Positions 36,401 to 48,500 of a stretch of DNA of 64,000 nucleotides are shown here, one piece after another. Origin of the DNA: Carallia brachiata (lineage: Eukaryota; Streptophyta; Magnoliopsida; Malpighiales; Rhizophoraceae); contig JADCRB010000040.1 of the NCBI GenBank assembly GCA_021464245.1, forward strand, positions 5,238,273-5,302,272, written 5' to 3'. Under the pieces are notes generated by a model. That model had not been told where the DNA came from. It worked only from the letters and a program-made list of their open reading frames with translations, and did no database searches. The first letter of the stretch is position 1. Every line of letters begins with the position of its first letter. The translations under genes and the position numbers were made by a program.

Positions 36401-37719
36401 CAGTATCCAGTACTTTCTTTCTTCGTTGTACGGACGATACGTGGTCATCTTTTGATCTTGCCACGATGTATGTATGTTAATTGTTAATGCAAAATGGCCT
36501 TTATAAAAGCATCATTTCTTTCCAAATTGCGGCTCTTCCTTAAAAGCTTTCGATTTTTTTTTTCTTAAACCACTCAGTATCTAATTTAATAGATTGACTA
36601 ATCTAAATCGACTCAAGTGAGACTTCAAAAGACGGTAAAATTTTTTAATAAATATTTAACACGTCTACCTTTTTAAAATTCAAAACTGAGACTTCTAATT
36701 AATCTTTCGATTTTCTTGAATTGACTTAGCGCGAATCTTTGCATGGGTGAGAAAGTGGCAACCCAACTGGATAAAGTCCAAGTCATGCCCCACGTGAGCA
36801 GATGCCTCTAAATAGACAGACCAGCACTTCAATGCTTAGCGGAGGAAGAAAAAGTATTAAAAAAAAATGACAAAAAAGTTTTTGACTTCAAAAAAAATAA
36901 AATGATAGGTTGAATTCATAATAAAATAGATATAAACAAATATCATATATTTTTAGATAGGACTGTTTCTGTTTACAACATATACAAAAATATAATTTTG
37001 TACAAAAATTAATTGATTACTCCATGGCATTAGATTTTTTATCTTGCTTAATTAGGAAACCAGCATACGTGAATGTGGGTCCTTAAGCATGTATATGCGT
37101 CAATACCACAATTTGGAGGAAGAGATGCGTCAAGACCCCTAGAGGAGGCTAACGATTGTCGCTGGCTTGTTAAAAGTATTATAAAATGAGTTTGTAATAA
37201 CACATAAAGAAGATGTCTCATCTTACCAAAAAAAAAAAGAAAGAAGAAGATGTCTCAATATAGGAGATTCAAAATATAATCTAGAAATGATCAAATGTAA
37301 ACAGTCTTTTCATATATTTATCCCGCGCAACTCTCCCTCTCACACTTCAACTGCACCCAAACAAAATGTTTATTTCCTTAAACATTGTGTATTAACGGAG
37401 AGTGAATGAAGAAATGATTCTTGTGCATGTCATGTAATTGACATCAAAAATAAAAAATAAAAATAAAAACACTTGTTTTCAAGGAATATTAACGGAAAGG
37501 ATTTGAAGCATATGCATCATATGATTGCCACGTTTTGCTTATAATCAGTATGCAAGTGCGCTGTTATCTACAAATGTGGTAAGAAGGGTATGCTTCAAGT
37601 GAAAGAAGGGTATTTTTCAAGTGACCCTGAACAGTAAATGTGGAATCTAATGGCAAAATTTCCTATTTTTTTAATCTTTATTTGGTCAATTGCTTGATCC
37701 ACTGCACCTGAGCGACCTG
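33472..37719. other. Long spacer upstream of the CCMS glutaredoxin
   Basis: A less AT-rich stretch at about 33950-35030 contains modest frames on the minus strand (34344-34631; 34829-35029). The second follows an acceptor-like ttgcgcag near 34951, but I recognise no domain. At 36791-36817 a G-box (cacgtg) is followed by ctctaaatag, resembling the glutaredoxin promoters, but no glutaredoxin coding sequence follows. The remainder is AT-rich and featureless. Confidence 0.45.
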
Positions 37720-37728
37720 TATAAATAG
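37720..37728 (+). promoter_or_regulatory. TATA box of the CCMS glutaredoxin gene
   Basis: tataaatag about 110 bases before the ATG, with a leader of about 80 nt. Confidence 0.75.
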
Positions 37729-37838
37729 CTGCCCTGAGCACATAGGTTTTCATCAAGTTCTTCAAAGCAAAGCATTGGAAAAAAAGATCTCTTTCAATAA
37801 GCCTTATTGCACTCGTTTCCTGGAAGTTCCTTGTAACA

Positions 37839-38153
37839 ATGGATGCAGTGAACAGGTTGGTAAAGGATAAGCCATTGGTGATTTTCACCAAGAGTAACTG
37901 TTGCATGAGCCACTCCATTCACTCACTCATTAGTGGCTTTGGAGCATCTCCAACCGTGTATGAGCTCGACAGGATTACCAATGGACATCAAATTGAGAGG
38001 GAATTGGTGCAGCAGGGGTGCCTACCCAGTGTACCTGCTGTGTTCATAGGACAGAAGCTAATTGGAGGTGAGAGGCAGGTGATGAGCCTCCACGTTAGGA
38101 ACCAGCTTGTGCCACTGCTCATGGAAGCTGGAGCTATGTGGATTTGGAAGTAG
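37839..38153 (+). CDS. CC-type glutaredoxin (ROXY class), monothiol-like active site CCMS
   Basis: An intronless 104-residue frame closely similar to the CCMC copy in its first half: M-D-A-V-N-R-L-V, and S-P-T-V-Y-E-L-D at residues 37-44. The active site is C21-C22-M23-S24. Replacement of the resolving Cys by Ser is what defines the S-type names in this class. The cis-Pro is P66 and the turn is G76-G77. The C-terminus reads A-G-A-M-W-I followed by an extra W-K, so the A-x-W-[LI] motif is present but not terminal. It is separated from the CCMC gene by about 9.3 kb that includes two MITEs, and probably arose by tandem duplication. Confidence 0.95.
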   Translation: MDAVNRLVKDKPLVIFTKSNCCMSHSIHSLISGFGASPTVYELDRITNGHQIERELVQQGCLPSVPAVFIGQKLIGGERQVMSLHVRNQLVPLLMEAGAMWIWK

Positions 38154-39706
38154 AAGTTCCCAACTGCATTTTCCTCTATAATTTCGTTTCCTTTTTACTA
38201 GCTTAAAAATAATGGTTAGAGGCATGGTATCACTATTATGTAGTTAAAAAGAGCTCAGAGCCTCTGCATTGTGTCCTTTTTGCATGTTTTGATCTGCTGG
38301 ATCAATCTTTCTTCCTGACTACAGACTTCTATCTGGAATCAGTACTTCTAACTGTACTCTTTTTATGATAAAGTACCTGCTTAAAGGCAACATTCTATTT
38401 GCTTAATCTCTATGTGTGAAGAGAACAAAACTGTACCTTCTTTTGCAATAATGATATGTCTCATTAGCAACTGAAAGGGCTTAAGGTAAGGGGAGACGAG
38501 TTTCCAATTTGATTGCAAAGCTCGATTTTGTTTTATTTCCTGTCCCCGGATTCACCTCGTTGGCAAGTCTAACTGGTTTGTTGTGTCGCCAAATTGTTGC
38601 CCGTCATAACTCAGATCAGTTGCACAATTAGAATGTGATCAAACGAAACAGAGTAGCTAATAGTTCGATGTTTAATCCACATTCATCAAAAAGCCAGCAA
38701 TGAACAGCTTAAGATTGGTTACATTACATGATGGATAATCAGGAGAGTGATATTTTGTAAGGATAAAGATATGTATACATAGCAGAAACGGTTGCTGCGA
38801 ATGGAAATTCGTCAAATGCTCAATAAGGTACAATTCTTAATGCAAATCCTGTCATTTAGATAATTGTCTGCAGAAGCCACATCATGTTACAAGCTGTGAC
38901 AGCACCAGCACGTATTGTTAGTCGATCCCTTGAATGCTTCATAAAAACTGAGAGCACGCAACAAAATATGGAATAGAAAACCACTTGACAAGGTATGTTA
39001 GAAACGAAGGCCTCAGCAACCCAGAAATTCCTGCCACTGGGTTTTTACCAGGTCTGGCCAACAATCGTCAACCTAACAAATGAAGATCTTCCAGAATAAT
39101 CAAGATTTGTGTGACTGGGAGTAGGAGCGGGGGATACCAGATGTAGGCATTTTTCTCCTGCAAACCTTGCCATATTTTCTTTTTTATTTTGCAACAGACG
39201 AGACATATTGGCTGCTCTAATGTTAGGACTCTAATTCTTATCTCCTCTTTTATTCTAAATTTCTAATTCCTAAATCAATAACTTTCTCCCTTCCGTAGCA
39301 GCAGCAACAACGACAATGGAAGAATAATGATTCAGAATCTGCACAGCGCAGGTAAGTGAAAAATCAGAAACACCCGCCAAAAAAAAAGGGACAATCCGGA
39401 TGCTTGAAGACTTGAAAGCATTGGATATAAGAAACAATCCAATGGCAACGAAAAAATTGTCGTTCACAAATCACCACAGTTAATGAAATTAGAGTACAAG
39501 ATCATCAGTCAGTTCTCGTGGGAGAAAAAAAAATTGAGTGGATCAAAGAACTCATAAGGAGACTAATCGGAGAATTATTCCATAACTCGAAAAAATTCGA
39601 AAATATTTCAAGAGGTTTAGCTCAGATGTTTGATGTAAACATGACTCCAACACCCACCAACCTTGATGCAGCTACAAAACAACAACTTTTTATCACCCCC
39701 CAATCA
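38154..39706. other. Spacer between the CCMS glutaredoxin and the microexon gene
   Basis: Moderate GC content and no recognisable frame. It contains the 3' UTRs of two converging genes, the plus-strand glutaredoxin and the minus-strand small gene. Confidence 0.5.
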
Positions 39707-40276
39707 TCATGTATCAACATAATCGTTTAGAACTCCAGTTTTCCGCTCTAGATTTGCGTTTCTTCGCCAGTTCTCTACCGCTGTACGAACAACGTCGTTG
39801 GCTTCACGTATTTCCTCCGCAGAAAATTTGTGTTCTACTATTCCCAAAGGTCCAGGCTGCAGAACCTTAACTACGGTTTCCATCTCTTGTTCAAGTTGCC
39901 TACAAGGCACCAAAAGCAATCAAGATTATACAACATCAAATGACAAAAAGATCATCATCGTTAGAAAATAAAGGAAAGAAAAACAGACACAAAAAACCTT
40001 GACAGCTTCCGATGGCTGCAGAAAAATATAAGATTAGATAATATCGTTAAATCACACTGCGTTGCTATTTTAGTATTATTTAAGCCAACTATGGGCCTAC
40101 GATTTAGGGATGTTCAAACAAAATTTCCCCAAACAATACAAAAAATACAAACGCCCAAAACAGAACAAGAAATCTGAAATTAAAGATACCAACGTAAGCG
40201 CGAATAGTTTCATTTGTTACCTCAACATTCTTGGGAAGGGCAAGACGTTTCCAAGCGCAGAAAAATTTATGCGCAT
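39707..40276 (-). CDS. Small conserved-looking protein (88 aa), three exons including an 18-nt microexon
   Basis: Function not recognised. Exon 1 is 40276-40221 (ATG; ends in phase 2 before gtaac). Exon 2 is only 18 nt, 40015-39998, between ctgcag and gtttt. Exon 3 is 39899-39707, after ccttgtag. Joined, they give one open frame of 88 residues ending V-L-N-D-Y-V-D-T. Skipping exon 2 would keep the frame and remove six residues. The first 25 residues are basic, Ser-containing and free of acidic residues (M-R-I-N-F-S-A-L-G), like a mitochondrial presequence. The rest is probably helical (Q-L-E-Q-E-M-E-T-V-V; F-S-A-E-E-I-R-E-A-N) around a P-G-P-L-G turn. By position it could correspond to Arabidopsis At3g62920, which from memory lies between the RF1 and glutaredoxin genes. 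The exon structure is well supported; the role is unknown. Confidence 0.8.
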
Positions 40277-40450
40277 ATCTTTTTTCCTCGCTATAGATCG
40301 CACGCGCTATCGGACGGATTCAATGTTGCGATTCCACCAAAAACACGATTCAAGAAGATGACCGAGCGACGCAATGGCGGAAATCGCCGCAGCTCGTCTT
40401 TCCTCCACACCAGATTCCAAATTAAAACGGACCACCTTCTTCAGCCCAAA

Positions 40451-40574
40451 ACGACATCGTTTCTAGACAGTTCACCGGAGTGGAAACTGGAACACAGGAA
40501 AATGAAAAACAAAAATTTTATTACAAAAACGCCATCGTTTGGTTAGCTGCTTTTCTAGAACACCGACATCGTTT
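40451..40574. promoter_or_regulatory. Three copies of a (C/G)CCATCGTTT / CGACATCGTTT motif upstream of the small gene
   Basis: cgacatcgttt occurs at 40451-40461 and 40564-40574, and gccatcgttt at 40531-40540. On the gene's strand these read aaacgatgtcg or aaacgatggc, within 300 bp upstream of the start codon. Related AAACGA-type words are common in plant core promoters. The clustering suggests a proximal promoter element for the housekeeping-like small gene. Confidence 0.4.
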
Positions 40575-41716
40575 TGTAGTGACGTTCTATTTTTAAAAAA
40601 AAATGGAAATTCTTTTCCTCCATCTGCGCTGCGCCGCTTGACGATGACTCAGAAATTTTGTCTCCTTTTTTTATTATAGTAATTTTAAGATGACATAAAT
40701 TTATTTTATTATCATTTTTTTAATTATGTTTCATTTTATTTTTTTATTTTCTTTCAGTTCTAATATTGAATTAACTTAAATTGTCTTAAAGGTGAGATAA
40801 ATTAAGAAATTTTGTTAATTAAACAGCAACGAATGCTGCTTAGGATAATTATGATCAAGACTTTACTAACAATTTTTTTCCAATGATTTTTTTTTTTAAG
40901 TTTTCATCCTCTTCTTAAAGTTCATTTGTATGCCATCGCAAGGACTAATGTCCATCCACATCCATCTAGTTTCAAATTCAGTCAAATTACTTCCACCCGA
41001 AGAGCCAAAATAAAAACCAAAGAGAGAGCATTATGAGGCGATGTGAAATGTGTCTAATTTTATACATTTTGTTCAGGTATGGAGTCACATGCTCTTCACT
41101 CCTCTCCTCAAGTAGGAGAGCACTCTACATTTTTTTTTTTTATTAAGTTGATTGAGATGAGTGCTCTCTCATCATCATCATGACATGCTTTTTTTTTTTT
41201 TTTTAATAATAAGAAAGGTGTTGTTAGGTAATGATACACCGAATAGTACTCGAGTTATTAAAATGATAATTTTTTTATTTTTGTTGAAATTAAAATTTAA
41301 ATTTAGATATATATTATTTTAAAAATTAAAATATAAGTATTATATGGGATTCGTTAAAAAGGAAATGTTTTTTTTTTCAGAAAAAAAAATCTTGAAGGTA
41401 CAAATAAAATTATAATACTGAATGTGCATACCACACCTAACTTTTTTCGTAATAAGAATATCCTTACAAAAACACAAGAAATAGTACAAATTTTGATCTT
41501 ATTTCTTGCTGCCTGCCAGCTTCCTGGGTCCGTAAATTTTCAAGGGTGGTCGAAACTCGCTAAACACTACAGACACTACAGCAAACTCATCATAAACACT
41601 CAAGAAAAGAAACAAAAGAAGCTGACAGTATTTGTAAGACAAAAATCACGCTATACTTTAGTATACTATACAAAATGCATCATAATATTCAATTCACACA
41701 CAAATTCTTAAAAGAG
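40575..41716. other. Spacer
   Basis: AT-rich with several T-runs (41129-41141, 41189-41204). No gene seen; it contains the 3' flank of the NPH3 gene. Confidence 0.5.
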
Positions 41717-44700
41717 TCATGAAACCGAGTGCCGCCTTCTCCTCTGAAACAAGAACCTTGTTGTTTCTGAATTAGCCTTGCCGCCGCCTACGGGCCTAAG
41801 ACTGTTAATTCTGAAGAGGGAATTGAGCTTGCTTAATTTTCTGGCGAATGACTTGAACAGCTTATTGGCAGGATGGGTCTTCACCAGCTCCTGTTTCATG
41901 GACACATGGTCCTTTTCCAGGTCGGTCAGTCTCATTCTCATTCTCGCAACTTCGAGTTTTAGCTCTCGATTCTCTCTTCTCACCGATGCATAGTTGTCTC
42001 GCGGAGAAATGGCTCCACTTCCCGCACCACTGCCCGAGCGCTGAGGGAATTGGCTATTTATTGCTCCGAATAGGAAGTGATTGTGGCTCCCATTCATTGC
42101 GTTCCGGAGCCTGATCTGCTCGAAGTACAGCACTTGGATTGCCATCTGGACCGGTAGCCTTTCGTTTTGTGCAGCATGACTGCAGGCCTCTTGAGATAGT
42201 TTCTGGCTGTCGATTGTCTTGCAGAGTCGGTAACGCTCAGAATCTTTAATATTCGGATGAACCTGAATATAGTTTTTTTTTTTTTTTGGGACAAATTAAT
42301 AATAAAAATCCTAAGCTGATTTCATGGAAGGGAAGAGATTTTTCTGGGAGTGATTTACTTACTTTCAGGAAGATGTCCACAGCTCGGTACAGTCCATCAC
42401 TGACTATGCGGGCGTGGTCTGGAAGAAGTTCAGCGAGTGCTATAAACTTTGACTGCATCAAGTTTGAGTCCAATGCAACTTCTGCAAGAAAACTGTCTAG
42501 TAATTTGGACACCTTAAGAATCGAGCTCTGCTTAGGAGATCCAGGGCTATCGAAATCATAAACCATCTCACTTTCATCTCGCAAGCGATTATCTTCATCG
42601 TCATCTTCATCCAAGTTCAGAAAGATGGAGAAGATCCTCAAAATTGAATCTGTATCATACATGGGGCTGTGACTGTTTCCTTGTGAATTTGCTGGAATTA
42701 GGATGTCTTCAAGAATTGCCTGATCCAGTTGAAGCCCAATTCTCCTTTCCAAATCAGATCTGCAAGAAGTAGATGCTGTTGCTGCTATTGCAGTTTTCAA
42801 CAAGCTTGAGAGAAAAGCCATTGGCACTGGACTCTTCCTTGATTGGGTTGGTAGCAAACCAACGATTGCTTCAACAATGACCCTTTGTTTCTTTTGCGAT
42901 TCTAGATCCAAAAGGCTTCCTTTGACCAATTGACCCTCTCTTAGTCCAAGGCCTTGAAGGGAATTGTGGGCGTAATTTGTTAAAATTTTGCTAATCATAT
43001 CCTGTTTCAGACCCTTTGATTTCACTGCAGACAGAACTCTTTGGAAGAGATCTAGGCTTAAAATTGTGAGTGATTTTCCCCACCAGTCTGAAGGTGTTTC
43101 TGGTTCCACGTTGGGCATAGTTTTTGCAGGGAAGTTGTGGTCCAGTTTTAACAGGCCTGAGGTAAGCTGCTCCTTGCATGCATTGTTCGCAATTGCATTG
43201 ATAAGCCTGCCAACCAGATTGATCTCTTCTGCTAGGGGCACGAGTGTTTCGCAACGATGAAGAACAGTTATCGAACTTGATATATTTGGCAACACCATCT
43301 CCTTTAAGTAAGCTTCAGTCCGTGCTTCTAAGTTCTTCTCTGCAAAATCTTCTGTCATCTCCAGGAAATGGGCTGCACAGCGTACCATAGCAATGTTTGA
43401 TAGTGTAAAATCGACGTTTAAACCATAGCAGAACTTGGCAGCAAGCTCAAAGGCCTCTGGTCCACCGGGGACGGCAGTGACACTAATACGAGAAACTTTT
43501 GATTCTTTTGCTTCCAACAACAATTTTCGGATTCTTCCACTTCGAGAAACTAGAGGGAACTGCAAAAGAAATTAACTTTTGGGCAAAGAGTAGAGATTTC
43601 TGATAAATTTCTTTCTTTCTTTTCATCTTTATTCTCCTTTTTATGTATTTACACTCTCATAATGAGAAAATCCATTTGGCTAGAGTTTTACTACCATACA
43701 ATAATGAGAAAATCCATTCAGATTCTTTTAGTTTGTCACTTTAAGCAATCTCTTAAGTGAGAAAAAAAAATGAGCGAGGCAAACTTAGGCCGAATGTAGT
43801 ATTTCCAAACCTTGTGCAGTGCAAAGCTTGATGCTCCAACTTCAACCGTGAGATCACTAGAAACATCAGAAATTGGCCTGCAAGATGGCAGAACAGTTGA
43901 AGTGAACAGCACAGAAACAAGAAAATCGCAAAAAGCAACAAACTATATGACCGTATACATGTCTGTCAGTCCCAGTAATTTGGAAACCGTGTCGGCTTTT
44001 CTGCTATAGACCTTCACTCTCATATCTGAAACCATGTTTTTCAGACACCTTCACTCAATAGCAGTAACACTTAGTGTCTTAGTGACAGACCAGGTGGTTC
44101 TAATGCAAATCATACGGAGACCACCCAGGCTCTCAGTCTGGATCAGTCCTGATTTCATGAATCGACAAAGATGGCCCAGACAAGGGAAAACAAGAAAGGG
44201 ACAATTCAATTATTACACAATCAGTGGGACTACAATTTCCAGGAAATATCATAGCCAGCAAGGGTTGCCCTTCTTTTACTGCTATGAACTGTGATAAAGA
44301 TTGCAGAACAGATTGCAGTTTTTCAAGATGCAAAGGGTATGGAATTTTTGGCCAACCCAAATAGCATGGATATCCTGACTGCTACATGGGTCCTTATTTT
44401 ACTTGTTTGTAGGTGTGGTTTTTTTTTTTTTCCCCTTTAGTCGGTCCCTGAACCTAAACTATTTAATAAAAATAACTCTTCTCATTCCCGTAAATTTCAC
44501 ATATCTTTCTAGAACTAGAAATCAAGACCTGAAAGATAAAATTCTTAAATTTTATCAACTAAATTAATTTTATTCGTACTCGACAACACCAAATGTTATG
44601 CAATTTCCGTACATGTCTGGAGGGTCCATGGACGAATAAAACAGGCAAAATTATTGGCCGGCAAAACATTTATAGCAGTCCATGGCATAGATAACGCCAG

Positions 44701-45566
44701 ATGAGGAAGTCTCATTCTAGCGGAACCTTTGCAAGGTCACTGTGGAGCATGAAGTGCTGTTTTCTCCCATTCATTAGCAGTAACTGTAGCTGAGATGGAG
44801 TAGTAATTGGTACTGGAATTTTCTAGGAAAATCCTAGAAAATAATTTCACGTCTCAATGGAAGACTTTTTTTTTTTTTTTAATTAACCGCTGGTTTATTT
44901 ACAAGATCATGGTCTTTGTCTAATCTTAAGACAAAATTTTCGCAAATGATGGGACTGTTAAAAGGCAATTATTGAACTGCACCATGTCTACAAAGAACCC
45001 AGTGGTCAATTATAAAACAATTTAGAGACTCTGACTCTTGCCAGAGTTCAAGAAACATGTACAAATTGCTAAATTTTGTCAAAGGCGACTCCAATTCAAC
45101 GTTTACAGAAACAGCAAGTTTTCTAAAGACAAAAATTCAATCCAGCTTCATTCTATTCTATATTAGTCAGATGAGGCAGCATAAGGGTGAGCAGAAAATT
45201 AGAAAGAAACTTCAGCTTTCAAAGAATTTAGACATCTATTTTCATGGTCATGGATTCTAATCCTGAAAATGGGTATAAGGTTTAAGATAATAGAGAGATC
45301 TACACTATGCCACAGCCTCCTATTGAAAAGGAAAAAAAAAAAGAAAATAATACAGTACATATATGTAATATTAGACAGTATACAAGATGGATGCTCTTCA
45401 TAAGCAAAACCGGACCAAAATCAAGCTGCATTGTATGGAGATTAGTCAGAGGAAAAGAAGAAGAAGAAGATTACCATTCAGTTGCATGTCTTATACTGGA
45501 ACTTGGACGAAATGATCTCTTCCCTGATATACTTGGCTTCAATTCACCAATGGTGACAACGCCCAT
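41717..45566 (-). CDS. SETH6: NPH3/RPT2-family BTB protein (SETH6-like), 633 aa, four exons
   Basis: NPH3-family proteins are plant CUL3 substrate adaptors or membrane scaffolds in phototropism, auxin transport and pollen tube growth. Exons: 45566-45475 (starts M-G-V-V-T-I-G-E-L-K-P-S-I-S), 43877-43811, 43559-42363 and 42262-41717. All junctions are GT-AG and in phase, with W split across junction 1. The BTB domain (about residues 38-140) includes D-L-T-V-E-V-G-A-S-S-F-A-L-H-K and F-P-L-V-S-R-S-G-R-I-R-K. The NPH3 domain follows from about 195, with D-W-W-G-K-S-L and G-L-L-P-T-Q. It contains the family signature around L-Y-R-A-V-D-I-F-L-K-V-H-P. A coiled coil follows (R-R-E-N-R-E-L-K-L-E-V). 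The C-terminus R-R-R-R-H-S-V-S puts a Ser third from last, as in the NPH3 14-3-3 site. SETH6 is assigned from the family and from synteny with a CCCH gene and glutaredoxins. Confidence 0.93.
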
Positions 45567-48500
45567 GTTCTCTTAAAAAAAGAATCCTGGCAATTCAACC
45601 TATGATTTCCCCTGGAAAGTTTTGTAGCACCAGCCTCACCAACAAATGTCTTTCCCCTGGGGTTCAACTGTGTTGGAGATCAAGTGTGAGCGAGCCCGCG
45701 TGTTTCGCGTCTGCAAATTTCCAACTTACTGTTTTAACAACCATACATATTTTATCAGTTGCAAGCCAAAAATGGGTTGTGTAATGCTGGTGTTGGCAGA
45801 TTGTTCTTGTTTAGGCACACTTTTTTTTTTCTATCTTCCTTTAGGTTCTGTGTGGAAAAAAGAAAGAAGGAGTGAGGTAAAAGACACATGAACCCATGCA
45901 CCAATAGAGTGGTGGTGACTTTGCATACTTTAATGAATGTTTATAATTGCCTTGATCTAAAGTCTTGAGAATTTGAAGGTGTGGTGCACTTTTCGGTGAA
46001 AGGTAGTGTAAAGAGTGGCCTTTGAGCATGATTTTTGTTTTGAGGGAATAGCAGGAATCCTGCAGGGATGCAGGGCTTTTTGTTGATGTAATCATGGTTT
46101 CTGAAAACTAACCCACATAAAGATTAGCTTAATTTAATCCTTTATTATGTGGAAAGCACACCTAAGTGGAAGCTAAGAGGCTGAGCTGTGTTACATGTTA
46201 TAATGAGAACCACAGTGCCCTCAACTTAAGATGCTTTGTATGGGGGTATTAGTAAAGACTATTAAATTAAATCTAAGCTTTTGAGAGAAAGCAATCCACT
46301 TTGTGGGTGGCCACACACTTACAAGAGAATTTCTTAAATTGAGAATTGCTAGCATATACTGGGACATTTATGCCAAGAAATTGCGAACTGTTACCATCTG
46401 TTGGGACATTTATGCGAAAAGGCCCAAAACATCACATTCAGCTACTACCCAAAAAGATAAAATTCTCTAGAGATAATCAAAATATTAAATATTTTTTGTG
46501 CAAGGGAAGGTATAGGTCCAAAAGAAAAGTGTGTGGAGGCCAAAAAAAAAAAAAAAGAGAAAACCAAGTAAGCCCCATCAAAAAAAAAAAAAGGAGTTTT
46601 GCATAAAAAGTTTTCAATAATTTTAAATTGATGTAGATCGTTAAACATATAAATTCAAAATATAAAAAAAGTAAGTATTAAATATAATTATATAGAATTA
46701 TGATTATTTTAATGCTCATTGAGCAAAATTATTTTGACGAAACTATTTAGTAATATCCATATTGAGTACGTCTCATGACTAGTGCATATCCTGTAGTTTG
46801 AGATGCTTGTTGGATTAATCATGGGTTGGGATCCCACGATCAGATGGTAATGATGATCCCATCAATTCGTGGCTTTTATGCGGCTGGAAACCTAGCATGC
46901 CACTGATAACACCTAGGTAACTAGGTTTCGCTGATCAATTGGTTAAAGATCATTTGATCCCTTGCTTTTCCCCAACTTTTCCCCCACTTTACATACAGCT
47001 ACAACCTTTGAAGACAATTGCACCTGCAATGTAGGCTTTGCAGCCACGCACGAAGGGAAAAATTGTGAGAGAGAGAGAGAAGGAAGAGAACTTGGGTTTC
47101 TCTCCTGTTAATTTTTAAACCTTTTCCTTTGATTGAGAAATCGGTGGATGACTCCAAATCCTATCATATGTTTTAAAAGATATTTTATTAGTTAAAAATT
47201 CTAAGGTCTAAATTAAAAATTTTAAATTTAAAATATATAGGTTAGACGCGACATAATTATAATAAAAAAGGTCAGAATACTTTTTATTTAGTCTAAAATT
47301 CAATAAATAGATAATATGCGTATGATAATAATTAAAAAAAAAAAGAGCTGGATGTGTTTAAAATTTCATATAAATTTGTGTTGTTGTTCGAATCTGATAA
47401 CAATAATTCCTAAATTTGCGGAATGAATTTTCTAATGGAACACGAAATGACAAACCGAAAATTAGCTTTTCAAATATGCACTATTCTTTAAACATGCTCC
47501 TCAACTTTTAACTATTAATTTCCATTTCTGTTGACACGAAAAAGATCAACTCACATCTTGTTTGCTACTTTTGACGAAAGCTTTCAGTCATGTTTGTAAA
47601 AGGCAGCCAAATTTGTCTACTTCTTACGACACAGTGATGTCACAGAGCTTAATTTCGTGCAAATGTCCGTCCACATTATGTGGGTATTTTTCTTAAACGA
47701 CAAAAAAGAATACTATAAATATATTAATTATTATATATATAAATTAAGTTTATGATTACTTGTTAACATTTACATTTAATTATTGTTATTGAGTAAATTT
47801 TCTATTTGAGTATTATTATATTCAGATAAATTTTCTTAATACTAAATTAACGTTAACAAATTGAGAACCAATTAATATCTAAAAAAGCACTCTTACAATC
47901 TCCACATTGGAAGGGAAAGGCAGTGATGTAAGAATTTGAATTCAAGTTAATGAAAAAAAATATATATCAAAACACCACGGTTTTGAATCGTATATTGGGT
48001 GGATATTTACTTTTCAGTATTTAGGGGAAATGATGAGACCGCCCTGAAGAATTTAAATATGAAACTTGCCTCAAGAAAAAGGCGGCATGTTTTTATGAAA
48101 TGATGTGAGTGGAGCTTTTTCGTCCCAACCATTTTTCATCACCATTTTTTTTAACAGAAAAAAAAAAAATTTTATTAAACGCGCCCAATCATTAGATTTT
48201 TAAATTAGATTGGAGTAACTTTCGTTTATTTGAATCTCGTTTAACAACTCAAAAGGGGTCGATCTGTCTCTCGAGTACTAATGAGGTCGAATGTAATTTC
48301 ATCACTAGAATTTTGATAGACAAACTTAAGCCTAATACTGAGTATTACTATTTACACCCAAAGGGATCTTTAGCATTGGTTAGTCAAGTACGAGAACAGA
48401 CATGAAAACTCAAACTCAAAATTCGTAACATAAAGTATATTAACTTACCACTAAATCACCAACTCACGCGATTTTCTTATTACTTTAGTGAACATTAATG

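Noticed and set aside
43959..44035. An alternative first exon for the NPH3 gene (M-V-S-D-M-R-V-K...), in phase with exon 2 and with a GT donor
   Set aside because: The upstream exon 45566-45475 fits the same phase and encodes the conserved N-terminus M-G-V-V-T-I-G-E-L-K-P-S ending in the split Trp before P-I-S-D. The 44035 version looks like chance within the 1.6-kb intron.
46540..46592. Long A-runs that might mark retroposon tails
   Set aside because: No flanking duplications or coherent upstream bodies were visible; similar runs are scattered through the window.
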